Shown: in pieces, positions 25,822 to 38,034 of the stretch | Position numbering within the stretch: the first letter of the stretch is position 1 | How the letters are laid out: every line of letters begins with the position of its first letter | NCBI RefSeq assembly: GCF_012932365.1 | Contig: NZ_JAAIIH010000010.1 | Coordinates: 1 to 64,000, forward strand | From: Bifidobacterium moraviense | GTDB taxonomy: Bacteria; Actinomycetota; Actinomycetes; Actinomycetales; Bifidobacteriaceae | DNA length: 64,000 bases | Direction of reading: 5' to 3' | The notes under the pieces: model-generated | Told to the model about the DNA's origin: nothing | The model's database searches: none | Seen by the model: only the letters and a program-made list of their open reading frames with translations | Translations under genes and position numbers: made by a program

Positions 25822-26838
25822 TCAGGCGCCGAGCCTGCGCGGGTGCGCGCCGGACACCTCCCAGCCCAGTGCCATCAGCGTCTTGCGGTCGGGCTTGCTC
25901 AGTGCCGCGCAGTCCAGCTTCGCGATGAGATCGGGGCGGATCTCGTCGGTGCGCGCGAGCGCCTCGTCGCGGCGGAAGCGGTCGACCTTGCCATGATCAC
26001 CGCTCAGCAGCACGTCCGGCACGCGGATACCGCGCCACTCGGCGGGCTTGGTGTACTGGCGATGCTCCAGCAGTGCGCCCTCGCCGGTGTACGACTCCTC
26101 CACGATCGACTCGGGATTGCCCATGAATCCGGGCAGCAGGCGCGTGATCGCCTCGAGCATCACGGACACGGCCACCTCGCCGCCGTTGAGCACGTAGTCG
26201 CCGATCGAATACTCGCGCACGTCCACGCCCTGCGCGCGGTAGTACGCGGGGATGCGCGCGTCGTAGCCCTCGTAGCGGCCACAGCCGAAGAGCAGATGAT
26301 CCGCGTGGCTGAGCTCGGTGGCGTCGCGCTGGGTGAACAGTGGGGCCGAGGGGTTGGGGAAGATGAGGACCGGGCGGTCGGATGCCGGGGGAACCGCGGA
26401 GACGGGCGCGGCGGGTGCATCGGAGGCATCGGCGTTTGCGTCTGCGGTGGTGTTGACGGGGGCGGCGTTTGACTCTTCGGAGGCGGCGATGTCTGTGCCT
26501 TCCGGGGCAGCATCGGCGTTGGCGGTACTGGGGACGCTGGCAGTGGCGTCGGTGGTGGCTGCGACGCTGGTGTTGCTGTTGTTGCTGGACGGCGTCACCG
26601 TCGCCGGCTCCAGACCGAGCAGATCGTCGAGGCATTCCGCCCATACCGCCGGCTTCATCACCATGCCGGCGCCGCCGCCCACCGGCGTATCGTCCACCGA
26701 ATGATGCACGTCGTGCGTCCAGTCGCGCAGGTTGTGCGCCGTGACCTCCACCAGCCCCTTGGCCTGCGCCTTGCCGAACAGGCTCAGGTTCAGCACGTCG
26801 AAATACTCGGGGAATACGCTCACGATGTCGATCTTCAT
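25822..26838 (-). CDS. trmD: tRNA (guanine-37-N1)-methyltransferase, with a low-complexity insertion
   Basis: TrmD methylates G37 next to the anticodon and prevents frameshifting. Canonical parts are MKIDIVSVFPEYF, SVDDTPVGGGAGMVMKP, FGCGRYEGYDAR, YSIGDYVLNGGEVA and the C-terminal helical domain (LLSGDHGKVDRFRRDEAL). At 338 aa it exceeds the usual 230-270. An Ala/Thr/Asn/Ser-rich stretch of about 70 residues (about 80-150) is inserted in the knot domain, between LDDLLGLE and RPVLIFPNPSAP. It sits in a surface loop and is unlikely to abolish activity. The promoter box TACTCT lies 7 nt before ATG, so it is leaderless and not simply co-transcribed with rimM. Confidence 0.95.
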   Translation of the reverse strand: MKIDIVSVFPEYFDVLNLSLFGKAQAKGLVEVTAHNLRDWTHDVHHSVDDTPVGGGAGMVMKPAVWAECLDDLLGLEPATVTPSSNNSNTSVAATTDATASVPSTANADAAPEGTDIAASEESNAAPVNTTADANADASDAPAAPVSAVPPASDRPVLIFPNPSAPLFTQRDATELSHADHLLFGCGRYEGYDARIPAYYRAQGVDVREYSIGDYVLNGGEVAVSVMLEAITRLLPGFMGNPESIVEESYTGEGALLEHRQYTKPAEWRGIRVPDVLLSGDHGKVDRFRRDEALARTDEIRPDLIAKLDCAALSKPDRKTLMALGWEVSGAHPRRLGA

Positions 26839-26845
26839 GGGCTCC

Positions 26846-26851
26846 AGAGTA
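26846..26851 (-). promoter_or_regulatory. -10 box of leaderless trmD
   Basis: On the minus strand TACTCT ends 7 nt before the trmD ATG. Confidence 0.6.
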
Positions 26852-26879
26852 TGCGATGCGCCGGATAGCGACGCGATGC

Positions 26880-27560
26880 AACGGCATCACAGTATCGGCG
26901 TGGGAACGGATGCGTGGCGGGCATGTGGCGGGCGCGTGGCGAATGTGCGGCGGGCGCGTGACGGGCGCGTGACGGGCGTGTGGCGGCGCTCACACAAAGC
27001 ACGGATCTGGCTCGCGACGTCACACGGAGCGGGTGTGGCATCACGCGGAGCGTTCGCTCCCGGTGACGCATCCTCTCAAAACGGCGGAATATCAACGTTT
27101 TTGGGCGGCCCGTCACGTGGAGCGTCCGCCCCGCGTGACGCAATGCGCGCTCCGCGTGACGTGGTGTGCGCTCCCGGTGGTGCGAATCGCCCTATGCGAC
27201 CCCCACGCGTCACGCGGACCGCCCTACGCGTCACGTGGACCGTGCATCACGCGGACCGTGGAGTGCAGAATCGTTGCAATTCCGGGCTTTTGCAGATGCG
27301 CGGCCCATGTGACGCGCGGCCCGCGTGACGCGGAGCGGGTGCAACGTCGCGCGGGGCGAGTGCAGCGTCATGCGGAGCGGGTGTGGCGTCACGTGGAGCG
27401 TTCGCTCCCGGTGACGCGACCCCTCAAAATGGCGGAATATCAACGGTTTTCGGTGGCCCGTCACGCGGAGCGGACGCTCCACGTGACGTGGCGTGCGCTC
27501 CCGGTGACGCTTGGGGTGGTTTGAATGGCGCTGCAGTGGTGACCGCCGGGGAGTGCCGAT
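26880..27560. repeat. Tract of hairpin repeat family IV (two copies plus fragments)
   Basis: The 734-bp gap between trmD and rimM has no gene. Full copies at 27041-27140 and 27389-27488 share TCACG(C/T)GGAGCGTTCGCTCCCGGTGACG, a core CAAAACGGCGGAATATCAACG, and a right arm GTCACG-GGAGCG...CCGCGTGACG. The remainder is a mosaic of GTGACGCGGAGC/GCTCCGCGTCAC fragments and GTGTGGCG / GCGTGACGG tandem bits. Two copies in the other orientation are at 42213-42545. Confidence 0.8.
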
Positions 27561-27572
27561 GCCGGGGGAACG

Positions 27573-28187
27573 TCAGAGACCGGGGATGAGACCGCCGGGC
27601 GGGTCGAGCGTGAGATAGCCCTCGCCGAGGTCGATGTCCGGCACGAGCTCGTCCACGAACGGCACGAGTGCGGTCTTCTCCATGATGGGCGTGCCGTCCT
27701 TGGCGGTGCCGGTGGTCACGGGATTGGCGAGCCGGATCTTGAGCAGCGACTGCGCCGGCGCGTCGACGACGTCGACGACCTTGCCGACGACGCTTCCCTC
27801 GGGCGCGCCGATCGCATTGCCCTCCGCCATGCGCGCCTCAAGGCCGATGAGGTCCTTGGGATACCATTCGTCGGCCTCGAGCATGTCGTCCGGGTCGTCG
27901 GCCTCGCCGTACAGTTCGAGCCCGTTGAGCGCCTCCGCCGCGCTGCGGTCGTCGCAGCCTTCGAGCTTGATGATCCAGCGCTGCTTGAAGGTGCGTGACG
28001 ATTCGACCACGTACTCGTCGTCGCCGTCGTGCGCGTACAGCACCGATCCCGGCTCGAACCGCCATTCAGGGTCGTCGGTGAACACCTGGACGGTGACCTC
28101 GCCCTTCAGGCCCTGCGCGCGTCCGATACGACAAACCCTCAGCAGCTCGAGCTGCTGAGGGTCGTCCTGCATATGCTGATCTGCCAT
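27573..28187 (-). CDS. rimM: 16S rRNA processing protein RimM
   Basis: RimM assists maturation of the 30S head by binding S19. The 204-aa protein has an N-terminal RimM beta-barrel (LLRVCRIGRAQGLKGEVTVQVFTDDPEWRFEPGS, about residues 14-47) and a C-terminal PRC-barrel (EWYPKDLIGLEAR to VPFVDELVPDIDLGEGYLTLDPPGGLIPGL). It belongs to the rpsP-khpA-rimM-trmD order typical of bacteria. It has its own leaderless-type promoter (TACACT 7 nt before ATG), 41 bp after the khpA stop. Confidence 0.95.
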   Translation of the reverse strand: MADQHMQDDPQQLELLRVCRIGRAQGLKGEVTVQVFTDDPEWRFEPGSVLYAHDGDDEYVVESSRTFKQRWIIKLEGCDDRSAAEALNGLELYGEADDPDDMLEADEWYPKDLIGLEARMAEGNAIGAPEGSVVGKVVDVVDAPAQSLLKIRLANPVTTGTAKDGTPIMEKTALVPFVDELVPDIDLGEGYLTLDPPGGLIPGL

Positions 28188-28194
28188 GCTAGGC

Positions 28195-28200
28195 AGTGTA
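28195..28200 (-). promoter_or_regulatory. -10 box of leaderless rimM
   Basis: On the minus strand TACACT ends 7 nt before the rimM ATG. Confidence 0.6.
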
Positions 28201-28228
28201 CCGCATGGGCGGCATCGCGGCCGTGGCG

Positions 28229-28462
28229 CTAGCGGCGCACATCCATGATGTCGACGCGCACCTTGTGGTCGGCCAGGGCCTGCACCACGGTGCGGATCGC
28301 GTTGGCCGTACGTCCGCTGCGTCCGATGACGCGGCCGATGTCCTCCGGGTTCACGCGCACGCGAAGCAGTTCGCCGCGCGCGTTCTCGTGGGACTTGACG
28401 GAAACGTCATCCGGGAAATCCACGATGTTCTTGATGAGGTGTTCCACGGCCTGTGCGAGCAT
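28229..28462 (-). CDS. khpA: KH-domain RNA-binding protein (KhpA family)
   Basis: This 77-aa single type-II KH-domain protein binds RNA. Partners called KhpA/KhpB regulate cell division and cell size in firmicutes. It shows VEHLIKNIVDFPDDVSV, then RVNPEDIGRVIGRSGRTANAIRTVV, containing the GxxG loop (GRSG). It lies 48 bp after rpsP and before rimM in the conserved ribosomal-assembly neighbourhood, and is probably co-transcribed with rpsP. Confidence 0.93.
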   Translation of the reverse strand: MLAQAVEHLIKNIVDFPDDVSVKSHENARGELLRVRVNPEDIGRVIGRSGRTANAIRTVVQALADHKVRVDIMDVRR

Positions 28463-28510
28463 GATCAGCCTTCCTTATGCGTTATGCGTTGGAATTCCCA
28501 GCGCCGTGAT

Positions 28511-28963
28511 TCACTCGGCGTCAGCCGGAGCGTCCTCGGCCGGGGCTTCCTCGGCGGCAGCGGCGGCTTCGGCCTCGGCCTTGGCCTTCGCCTCGGCCTC
28601 GGACTTCGCGGCCTTCAGCTTCTGGGCCTGGGCCTCGACGGCCTCGACGCGGGCCTCGGCATCCGGGCCGGCCTCAACGGTCTTCAGGGTACCCTCGGCA
28701 CCCTCAAGGCCCTTGAACTTCTGCCAGTCGCCGGTGATCTTGAGCAGGTTGAGCACGGGCTCGGACGGCTGAGCGCCGACGCCGAGCCAGTACTGAGCGC
28801 GCTCGGAATCGATCTTGATGGTCGAGGGCTGGGTGTTGGGATCGTAGGTGCCGATCTCCTCGATGACCTTGCCGTCGCGCTTCTTGTGGGAATCCGCAAC
28901 GACCACGCGGTAGAACGCGTAGAACTTCTTGCCCTGTCGCTTCAGACGAATCTTGGTTGCCAA
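28511..28963 (-). CDS. rpsP: Ribosomal protein S16 with Ala/Glu-rich C-terminal extension
   Basis: bS16 is a small-subunit assembly protein. The start is TTG at 28963 ([24 protein letters not shown] follows), with AGGAG 7 nt upstream. A longer upstream reading has no S16 similarity. The core ends near residue 85 (DWQKFKGL). About 65 further residues (rich in Ala, Glu and Lys) form a long, probably helical acidic tail, as in other actinobacterial S16. The 666-bp gap upstream (28964-29629) contains a family III repeat and otherwise nothing recognised. Confidence 0.94.
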   Translation of the reverse strand: MATKIRLKRQGKKFYAFYRVVVADSHKKRDGKVIEEIGTYDPNTQPSTIKIDSERAQYWLGVGAQPSEPVLNLLKITGDWQKFKGLEGAEGTLKTVEAGPDAEARVEAVEAQAQKLKAAKSEAEAKAKAEAEAAAAAEEAPAEDAPADAE

Positions 28964-29191
28964 AATGGCTCTCCTTGTAAATGAGGGGTGTGGTTTTCTT
29001 CTTCTGTGTGGGGCACGGAATCCGAAACCCACGTGTTCCTCACGTCGCGCGAGATGAGAGGGCCTCGCGCGCGCGAATAACTGAGCAATTATAACGCGGG
29101 GGCTGACAATCGGGCGTCGGCGGGTTGCGATCGGCGCGGCACTGTGACAGGCCGGCTGAGGTGGCTGGACGGTGACGGGGATGACTGCGAA

Positions 29192-29299
29192 ATACGGGCT
29201 GAAATGGACGAAATCTTGGATTGAGAGCGTCAAACGGACGGTTTTGCGGGGGTTTGGCGCTTGGAATAGCGGATTTCGTCCGTTTCAGCCCGTAATTTG
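29192..29299. repeat. Hairpin repeat family III, copy 3
   Basis: TACGGGCTGAAATGGACGAAAT (from 29192) pairs with ATTTCGTCCGTTTCAGCCCGTA at the right end. The interior has GCGGGGGTTTGGCGCTTGGAATAGC, matching copy 2. It lies in the divergent gap between rpsP and the GH30 gene. Confidence 0.72.
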
Positions 29300-29629
29300 A
29301 GGGTCCGTCTGCGCGGGAATGCTCCGGAGCTGGCGGGCTGCTGGGCTGAGCGGGCGGGAGGCTGACGGATGCGAGCGGGGCGCGGCGTGCCGGCGCGTAC
29401 TGCGGGCGTTCCGATCGACTCGGCGCCGCCTCCGAGGTCGCGCATGATCGCAACGTTGCGACGGGAGACGGTGCTGCGGGCGATGGGAGGGGCGTACGGT
29501 GGCCGATCGCGGCAACGTCGCGGCCGGCGGACGCCGTGCGGGAGGGGCGATCGTCCAGCGCGGGTCGTTCACTGGGGGACGTCAGGCCTCCGGGCCGAAC
29601 ATCCGATCGTGGACACCAAAGGAGCCGTC

Positions 29630-31219
29630 ATGCCATCGCATTCTTCCCCGCAGCCCGCCTCCCCGTACCCGTTCGAGGCGTGGACCGCCACGTCCGGCGA
29701 CCTCGCGCAGCGCCGCGCGCCCCTCGCCGTGCCGCCGGTGACGCGCGCCGCGGAGCTCGTCGCGTCGGGCGCCGCGGACGCCGTGCCGATCGTCATCGAT
29801 CCCGCCGACCGCAGGCAGCCGTGGGTCGGCCAGGGCGCGGCCATCACCGACTCCGCCGCCTCGCTCATCTGGGGCGCGATGAGCGCCGAGCAGCGCCACG
29901 ACCTGCTGACCGAACTGTTCGATCCCGTCAGCGGCGCCGGCTTCAACATGGTGCGCGTGCCGATCGGCTCCACCGACTTCAACGAGCAGGAGTACTACAC
30001 GTACGACGATCTGCCGTTCGGCGAGCACGACGCCGCGCTGAGCCGCTTCCGCCTCGGCACCGGCGATCCCGGTGCGCCCGACGCCACCGGCGACCTCAAG
30101 TCCATCGTGCCGGTGCTGCGGGAGATCCTCGCCATCAACCCCGGCGTCAAAGTGGTCGCCTCGCCGTGGAGCGCCCCCGCCTGGATGAAGAACACCGGAC
30201 ACCTCACGCTCGGCGGGCATCTGCGCTTCGGCGAGTGGACCGGCAACGGCTTCGACCCGATGAAGGACTCGTTCGAGGGCGTCTACGCGCGCTACTTCGT
30301 GCGATACATCGACGAGATGGCCAGGTACGGCATTCCGATCTGGGCGCTGACCGTGCAGAACGAGCCCGCCAACGCCTCGCCGTGGCCGGCGATGATCTGG
30401 ACGCACGAGCAGATGGCGGCGTTCGGCGCCGACTATCTGCGTCCCGCGCTCGACGCCACGCATCCCGAGGTCAAACTGTTCTTCCTCGACGACAACACGC
30501 ACACGCTCACGCATCCGCTCGCCGACGACGTCACGCCGCGTCAGGCCGCCAGCTTCGACGGCATCGCCGTGCACACGTACGAGAGCACGTACGGCAACCT
30601 GTTCAACGCCACGCGGTCGTTCCCGAACTGGAGCGTGATGATGAGCGAACGCCGCTGCATGATGCGCGACAGCGTCGAGGACGCATCCCACATCATGTTC
30701 GGCGTGTCCAGCACGTGGCTCATCCGCAACGGCATGGGCATGATCACGCTGTGGAACCTCGCGCTCGACGAACGCGGCCTGCCCAACCGCGCCGGGTCCA
30801 CCGGACGACGCGGCGTGGTCACCATCGAGCACACCAGCGGCAAGGTGCAGCGCAATCTCGAATACTTCATGCTGCGCAACCTCGGTCAGGACGTTCCCGC
30901 GGGATCGGTGGTCATCGGCTCGTCGTCCCATTCGCCGGACGGCTACACCGGCGGACTCACGTCCGTGGCGTTCCTCGCGCCGGACGGGTCGATCAGCGCC
31001 ATCATCTACAACCCCACCGGCGCTGCGATTACCGCTCGCGTCGCCATCTCCGGACGCGGCGACGAATGGCAGCTGGTCGACGTGCCGACGTGGGGCACCG
31101 TGACGCTGCGCAAGTCGTTCGCGCCGCTCAACCTCGCCGAGGTCCCGGCCGACGACGACTTCCCGCTCAACCCGTCGCCCGACCACTTCCACGGCGACCG
31201 CGCGCCCGGACGCGCGTAG
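29630..31219 (+). CDS. Glycoside hydrolase family 30 (beta-glucosidase/beta-xylosidase type)
   Basis: This is a cytoplasmic retaining beta-glycosidase of 529 aa, without a signal peptide. The catalytic (beta/alpha)8 domain shows QPWVGQGAAITDSAA, SPWSAPAWMKNTG and ALTVQNEPANASPWPAM, where the Glu of QNEP (residue 245) is the acid/base. SVMMSERRCM supplies the probable nucleophile (Glu 340). The C-terminal 80 residues form the GH30 side beta-sandwich (VPTWGTVTLRKSF). AAAGGAG lies 5 nt before ATG. The following GH2 gene is 113 bp downstream in the same direction, so the two may share a transcript. Natural substrate is uncertain: glucosyl, xylosyl or glucosylceramide-like beta-linkages are all known in GH30. 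Confidence 0.88.
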   Translation: MPSHSSPQPASPYPFEAWTATSGDLAQRRAPLAVPPVTRAAELVASGAADAVPIVIDPADRRQPWVGQGAAITDSAASLIWGAMSAEQRHDLLTELFDPVSGAGFNMVRVPIGSTDFNEQEYYTYDDLPFGEHDAALSRFRLGTGDPGAPDATGDLKSIVPVLREILAINPGVKVVASPWSAPAWMKNTGHLTLGGHLRFGEWTGNGFDPMKDSFEGVYARYFVRYIDEMARYGIPIWALTVQNEPANASPWPAMIWTHEQMAAFGADYLRPALDATHPEVKLFFLDDNTHTLTHPLADDVTPRQAASFDGIAVHTYESTYGNLFNATRSFPNWSVMMSERRCMMRDSVEDASHIMFGVSSTWLIRNGMGMITLWNLALDERGLPNRAGSTGRRGVVTIEHTSGKVQRNLEYFMLRNLGQDVPAGSVVIGSSSHSPDGYTGGLTSVAFLAPDGSISAIIYNPTGAAITARVAISGRGDEWQLVDVPTWGTVTLRKSFAPLNLAEVPADDDFPLNPSPDHFHGDRAPGRA

Positions 31220-31317
31220 GACGCGTCGCGGGAAAGGCAGACGCGTCACGCCCCACGATCGACGCCACGCGGCATACTGGTGCGCAACCACCGCACAGGC
31301 AACCGCGTAAGGCGTAA

Positions 31318-34872
<3,555 letters not shown>

Positions 34873-34875
34873 TCG

Positions 34876-35988
34876 TCAGATCGTCAGCGTGGCGGTCAGG
34901 GCGAGGTGATCGGTGCCGTCGACCCTGAACGACTCCACGCCGTGCGGTTCGGCGCCCGGCGTCACGAGCACATGATCGAGCTCGATGCGCGGCCACGGCA
35001 GCCACGCGGGATACGTGGCGTGACGCCCATGCGCCTCCGTGAGCGAGGCGTCGCGGAAGCCGGAGGCCAGCAGGCGGCGGAAGCTCGGATGCTCGATCAT
35101 CGAGTTGAGGTCGCCCATCACCACCGCGATGCCGTGGTCGCCGAGCCCCACCGCGTTCGCCAGCGCGCCCAGCCCCACGATGCCCTCGGACCACTGCGGG
35201 CAGCCGCGCATCGGCGACTTGGGATGCGCGGAGGCGAACGTGACCTCGCGTCCGCCGATCCTGAGCGTGACGGCGGGCACGTCCGCGGCCGGGATCTCCA
35301 CGGCCTTCACCTGCCGGCCCACCGGCTCGGCGTGGCTGAACACCACGTTGTAGCCGCCGTTGTCCGTCTGCTTCGGCTCGCCCTGCTGCATGTACGGCAG
35401 CACGGCGTTGATGCCGGCGTCCTGCAGCGCGTGGATCAGATCGTCGGTGCACTCCTGCAGCGCCAGCACGTCGATGCGGCGGTTGCGCACCGCCTGCACG
35501 ATCGCGGCGGCGTCCGCACGGCCGTAGCGGCAGTTGAGCGTCATCACGCGGCACGATACGGGCCGCGGCGCGTCCGGCGCGTCCGTGGCTTCGGCGGCCG
35601 CGGATCCGGCCTCCTCGGAGGATGCGGCCGGGGCGAGCGGGTCGCGCTGCATCGCCGAGGGGGCGAGCGGATCGCGCTGCGTCGTTGAAGGGGCGAGCGG
35701 GTCGCCCAGTGCCGACGTGGGCCGCGACATCCAGCGCGGCAGCAACGAGAGCCGGTACTGCAGGGCGCTGTCCAACGCGATCGCCAGCCACGCCAGGCAC
35801 AGGCACATCGGTCCCCACTGGCGCAGCACGCCGGACCAGATGCCGATGCCCAGCAGCGGGATCCATGCGAACGGGATCAGCGCGATGAGATACGGCATCG
35901 GCATGTGCCCCTCCATGCCCGCCGGCAGCTTGGCCAGCGAGACCCACAGCACGCATACGAACGCCAGCACCCACAGAATCGTCACCAT
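34876..35988 (-). CDS. Membrane-anchored endonuclease/exonuclease/phosphatase (EEP) family protein
   Basis: The 370-aa protein has three hydrophobic helices at the N-terminus (about residues 1-80), a flexible linker and an EEP-fold hydrolase (about 140-370). EEP motifs are MTLNCRYGRADA, VLALQEC (Glu metal ligand), SAHPKSP, VMGDLNSM (catalytic Asp-Asn) and the final DHLALTATL (Asp-His). The family cleaves phosphodiesters in nucleic acids, lipids or sugars; this substrate is unknown. The linker holds two full and one partial copy of a 10-residue repeat (DPLAPS..QR) coded by 30-bp tandem units. It converges on lacZ with 3 bp between stop codons. Orientation of the hydrolase relative to the membrane is not certain. 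Confidence 0.82.
   Translation of the reverse strand: MVTILWVLAFVCVLWVSLAKLPAGMEGHMPMPYLIALIPFAWIPLLGIGIWSGVLRQWGPMCLCLAWLAIALDSALQYRLSLLPRWMSRPTSALGDPLAPSTTQRDPLAPSAMQRDPLAPAASSEEAGSAAAEATDAPDAPRPVSCRVMTLNCRYGRADAAAIVQAVRNRRIDVLALQECTDDLIHALQDAGINAVLPYMQQGEPKQTDNGGYNVVFSHAEPVGRQVKAVEIPAADVPAVTLRIGGREVTFASAHPKSPMRGCPQWSEGIVGLGALANAVGLGDHGIAVVMGDLNSMIEHPSFRRLLASGFRDASLTEAHGRHATYPAWLPWPRIELDHVLVTPGAEPHGVESFRVDGTDHLALTATLTI
35631..35709. repeat. 30-bp in-frame tandem repeat inside the EEP gene
   Basis: GGGCGAGCGGGTCGCGCTGC-type units start at 35631, 35661 and 35691 (about 2.6 copies), nearly identical at DNA level. They encode the DPLAPS linker repeats and are a likely site of copy-number variation between strains. 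Confidence 0.8.
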
Positions 35989-36055
35989 GTCGTTCCTCGT
36001 TTCCTTGGTTTCCCGGCCATCCTACTCCAGTCGTAAGGCCCGGCCCCGGGACGCA

Positions 36056-36097
36056 AGAGGCGCGATCCCGCGCTTGCGCATGCGGGATCGCGCCTCT
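36056..36097 (-). terminator. Terminator hairpin of ffh
   Basis: A perfect 16-bp stem (AGAGGCGCGATCCCGC and complement) and a 10-nt loop begin about 30 nt after the ffh stop. There is no T-run. It could also shield the oppositely placed EEP gene start. Confidence 0.75.
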
Positions 36098-36128
36098 GTA
36101 CAGGTTCGTCGGAGCGGACGGACGCGGC

Positions 36129-37772
36129 TCACTTGCCGCCGAGCAGACCGCCCAGACCGCCGCCCAGGTTCGGGGGCAGCTGGTCGGCCAGATCGCCCAG
36201 CCCCGCGGGGAGCGCGGGATTCTGCGGCTTCCTGGCGAACGCCGATCCGCTGCCGCCGCTCTTCTTCGCGCCGCCGCCGGCCAGGCGCTCGCGCAGCGCC
36301 CTCTCCTCGGCCTCGCGCTTCATCGGGTTGCCGGACTTGGAGCCGCCCTTCTTCTTGGCGTTCTTCTTGCCCTTCTTGCCGCTGCCGCCGCCGGGGCCGC
36401 CGAAGCCGGGGATGCCGCCGCGCATGCCGTTGGACATGCGCTTCATCATCTTGGCCGCCTGCTCGAAGCGCTGCAGCAGGCCGTTGACCTGCGAGACGGT
36501 GGTGCCGGAGCCGTACGCGATGCGCGCGCGGCGGGAGCCGTTGATGATCGAGGGGTCGCGGCGCTCGGCCGGGGTCATCGAGCGGATGATGGCCTCGGTG
36601 CGGTCCACCTCCTTCTCGTCGAACATCTCGAGTTCCTTGCGGTGCGCGGCCATGCCGGGGATCATGCCCAGCAGGTTCTTCATCGGGCCGAGCTTGCGCA
36701 CCTGCTGCAGCTGCTCCAGGAAGTCGTCGAGGCCGAAGCTGCCTTCGGACATCTTCTCGGCGGCCCTGCGCGCCTCCTCCTCGTCGAACTGCTTCTGCGC
36801 CTGCTCGATCAGGGTGAGGATGTCGCCCATGTCGAGGATGCGGGACGCCATGCGGTCCGGGTGGAACACCTCGAAGTCCTTGAGGCCCTCGCCGGTGGAC
36901 GCGAACAGGATCGGCTTGCCGGTCACGCTCGCCACGGACAGCGCCGCGCCGCCGCGCGCGTCGCCGTCGAGCTTGGAGAGCACCACGCCGGTGAAGTCCA
37001 CGCCCTCGTCGAACGCCTTGGCGGTCTTCACGGCGTCCTGGCCGATCATCGCGTCGATGACGAACAGGATCTCGTTGGGCTGCACGGCGTCGCGGATGTC
37101 GCGCGCCTGCTTCATCAGCACCTCGTCCACGCCCAGACGGCCGGCGGTGTCGATGATCACCACGTCGTAGAGCTTCTGCCTGGCCAGCGCCACGCCGTCG
37201 CGCGCCACCTTCACCGGGTCGCCGCTCGTCTCGCCGGGCGCGGACACGGCGTCGCCGCCGTCGGACTGCACGCCCTTCTCCGGCGCATACACCGGCACGC
37301 CGGCGCGCTCGCCCACCACCTGCAGCTGCGTCACGGCGTTCGGACGCTGCAAGTCGGCGGCCACGAGCAGCGGCGTGTGGCCCGTGTCCTTGAGCCAGTA
37401 GCCGAGCTTGCCCGCCAGCGTGGTCTTGCCGGCGCCCTGAAGGCCGGCCAGCATGATGATCGTGGGCGGGTTCTTGGCGAAGTTGAGCGGACGGTCCACG
37501 CCGCGGCCCAGCACGTCGGTGAGCTCCTCGTTGACGATCTTCACCACCTGCTGGGCGGGGTTGAGCGCCTCGGAGACCTCGGTGCCGAGCGCACGTTCGC
37601 GGATGCGCGCGGTGAACGAACGCACCACGTCGAGCGCCACATCGGCGTCGAGCAGCGCGCGGCGGATCTCGCGGATCGTACCGTCGATGTCCGCCTCGGA
37701 GAGCTTGCCCTTGGAACGCAGATTCTTGAATGCGTTCGAGAGCCTGTCGGTCAGAGAACTAAAAGCAGCCAT
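36129..37772 (-). CDS. ffh: Signal recognition particle protein Ffh (SRP54)
   Basis: Ffh binds 4.5S/scRNA and signal sequences and delivers ribosomes to FtsY by GTP hydrolysis. The 547-aa protein has an N domain (1-95), a G domain with GLQGAGKTT, DTAGRLGVDEVLM, and VLSKLDGDARGGAALS, and an M domain (about 330-460: MKNLLGMIPGM, GSGTTVSQVNGLL, MMKRMSNG). A Gly/Lys/Ala-rich C-terminal extension of about 85 residues ends in GGGLGGLLGGK. TAGACT lies 10 nt before ATG, so the leader would be only a few nucleotides long. Confidence 0.97.
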   Translation of the reverse strand: MAAFSSLTDRLSNAFKNLRSKGKLSEADIDGTIREIRRALLDADVALDVVRSFTARIRERALGTEVSEALNPAQQVVKIVNEELTDVLGRGVDRPLNFAKNPPTIIMLAGLQGAGKTTLAGKLGYWLKDTGHTPLLVAADLQRPNAVTQLQVVGERAGVPVYAPEKGVQSDGGDAVSAPGETSGDPVKVARDGVALARQKLYDVVIIDTAGRLGVDEVLMKQARDIRDAVQPNEILFVIDAMIGQDAVKTAKAFDEGVDFTGVVLSKLDGDARGGAALSVASVTGKPILFASTGEGLKDFEVFHPDRMASRILDMGDILTLIEQAQKQFDEEEARRAAEKMSEGSFGLDDFLEQLQQVRKLGPMKNLLGMIPGMAAHRKELEMFDEKEVDRTEAIIRSMTPAERRDPSIINGSRRARIAYGSGTTVSQVNGLLQRFEQAAKMMKRMSNGMRGGIPGFGGPGGGSGKKGKKNAKKKGGSKSGNPMKREAEERALRERLAGGGAKKSGGSGSAFARKPQNPALPAGLGDLADQLPPNLGGGLGGLLGGK

Positions 37773-38034
37773 AATGCGATTCAGTCTAGCCGTGGCGCGG
37801 GAAAAGCGCGGCGCGGCGCGGGATGCGGCGGCGGGCGCGACGTCGGTGGCGGTGCCGGTCGGGGTACCGGTCTGGGCGCGTTTCGCCGCGGGCCGAATCG
37901 GGCTTCGGAGGGTCCGGGGGCCGGCCTAGAATGGTATCAACAGTGATATTGTTGATCGATTTCCATGGCGGAGGTTATCTCATATAGCGCTGGACACCCC
38001 GATGCAATGCAGTACCGGCAAAGGAGGCCCAGGT

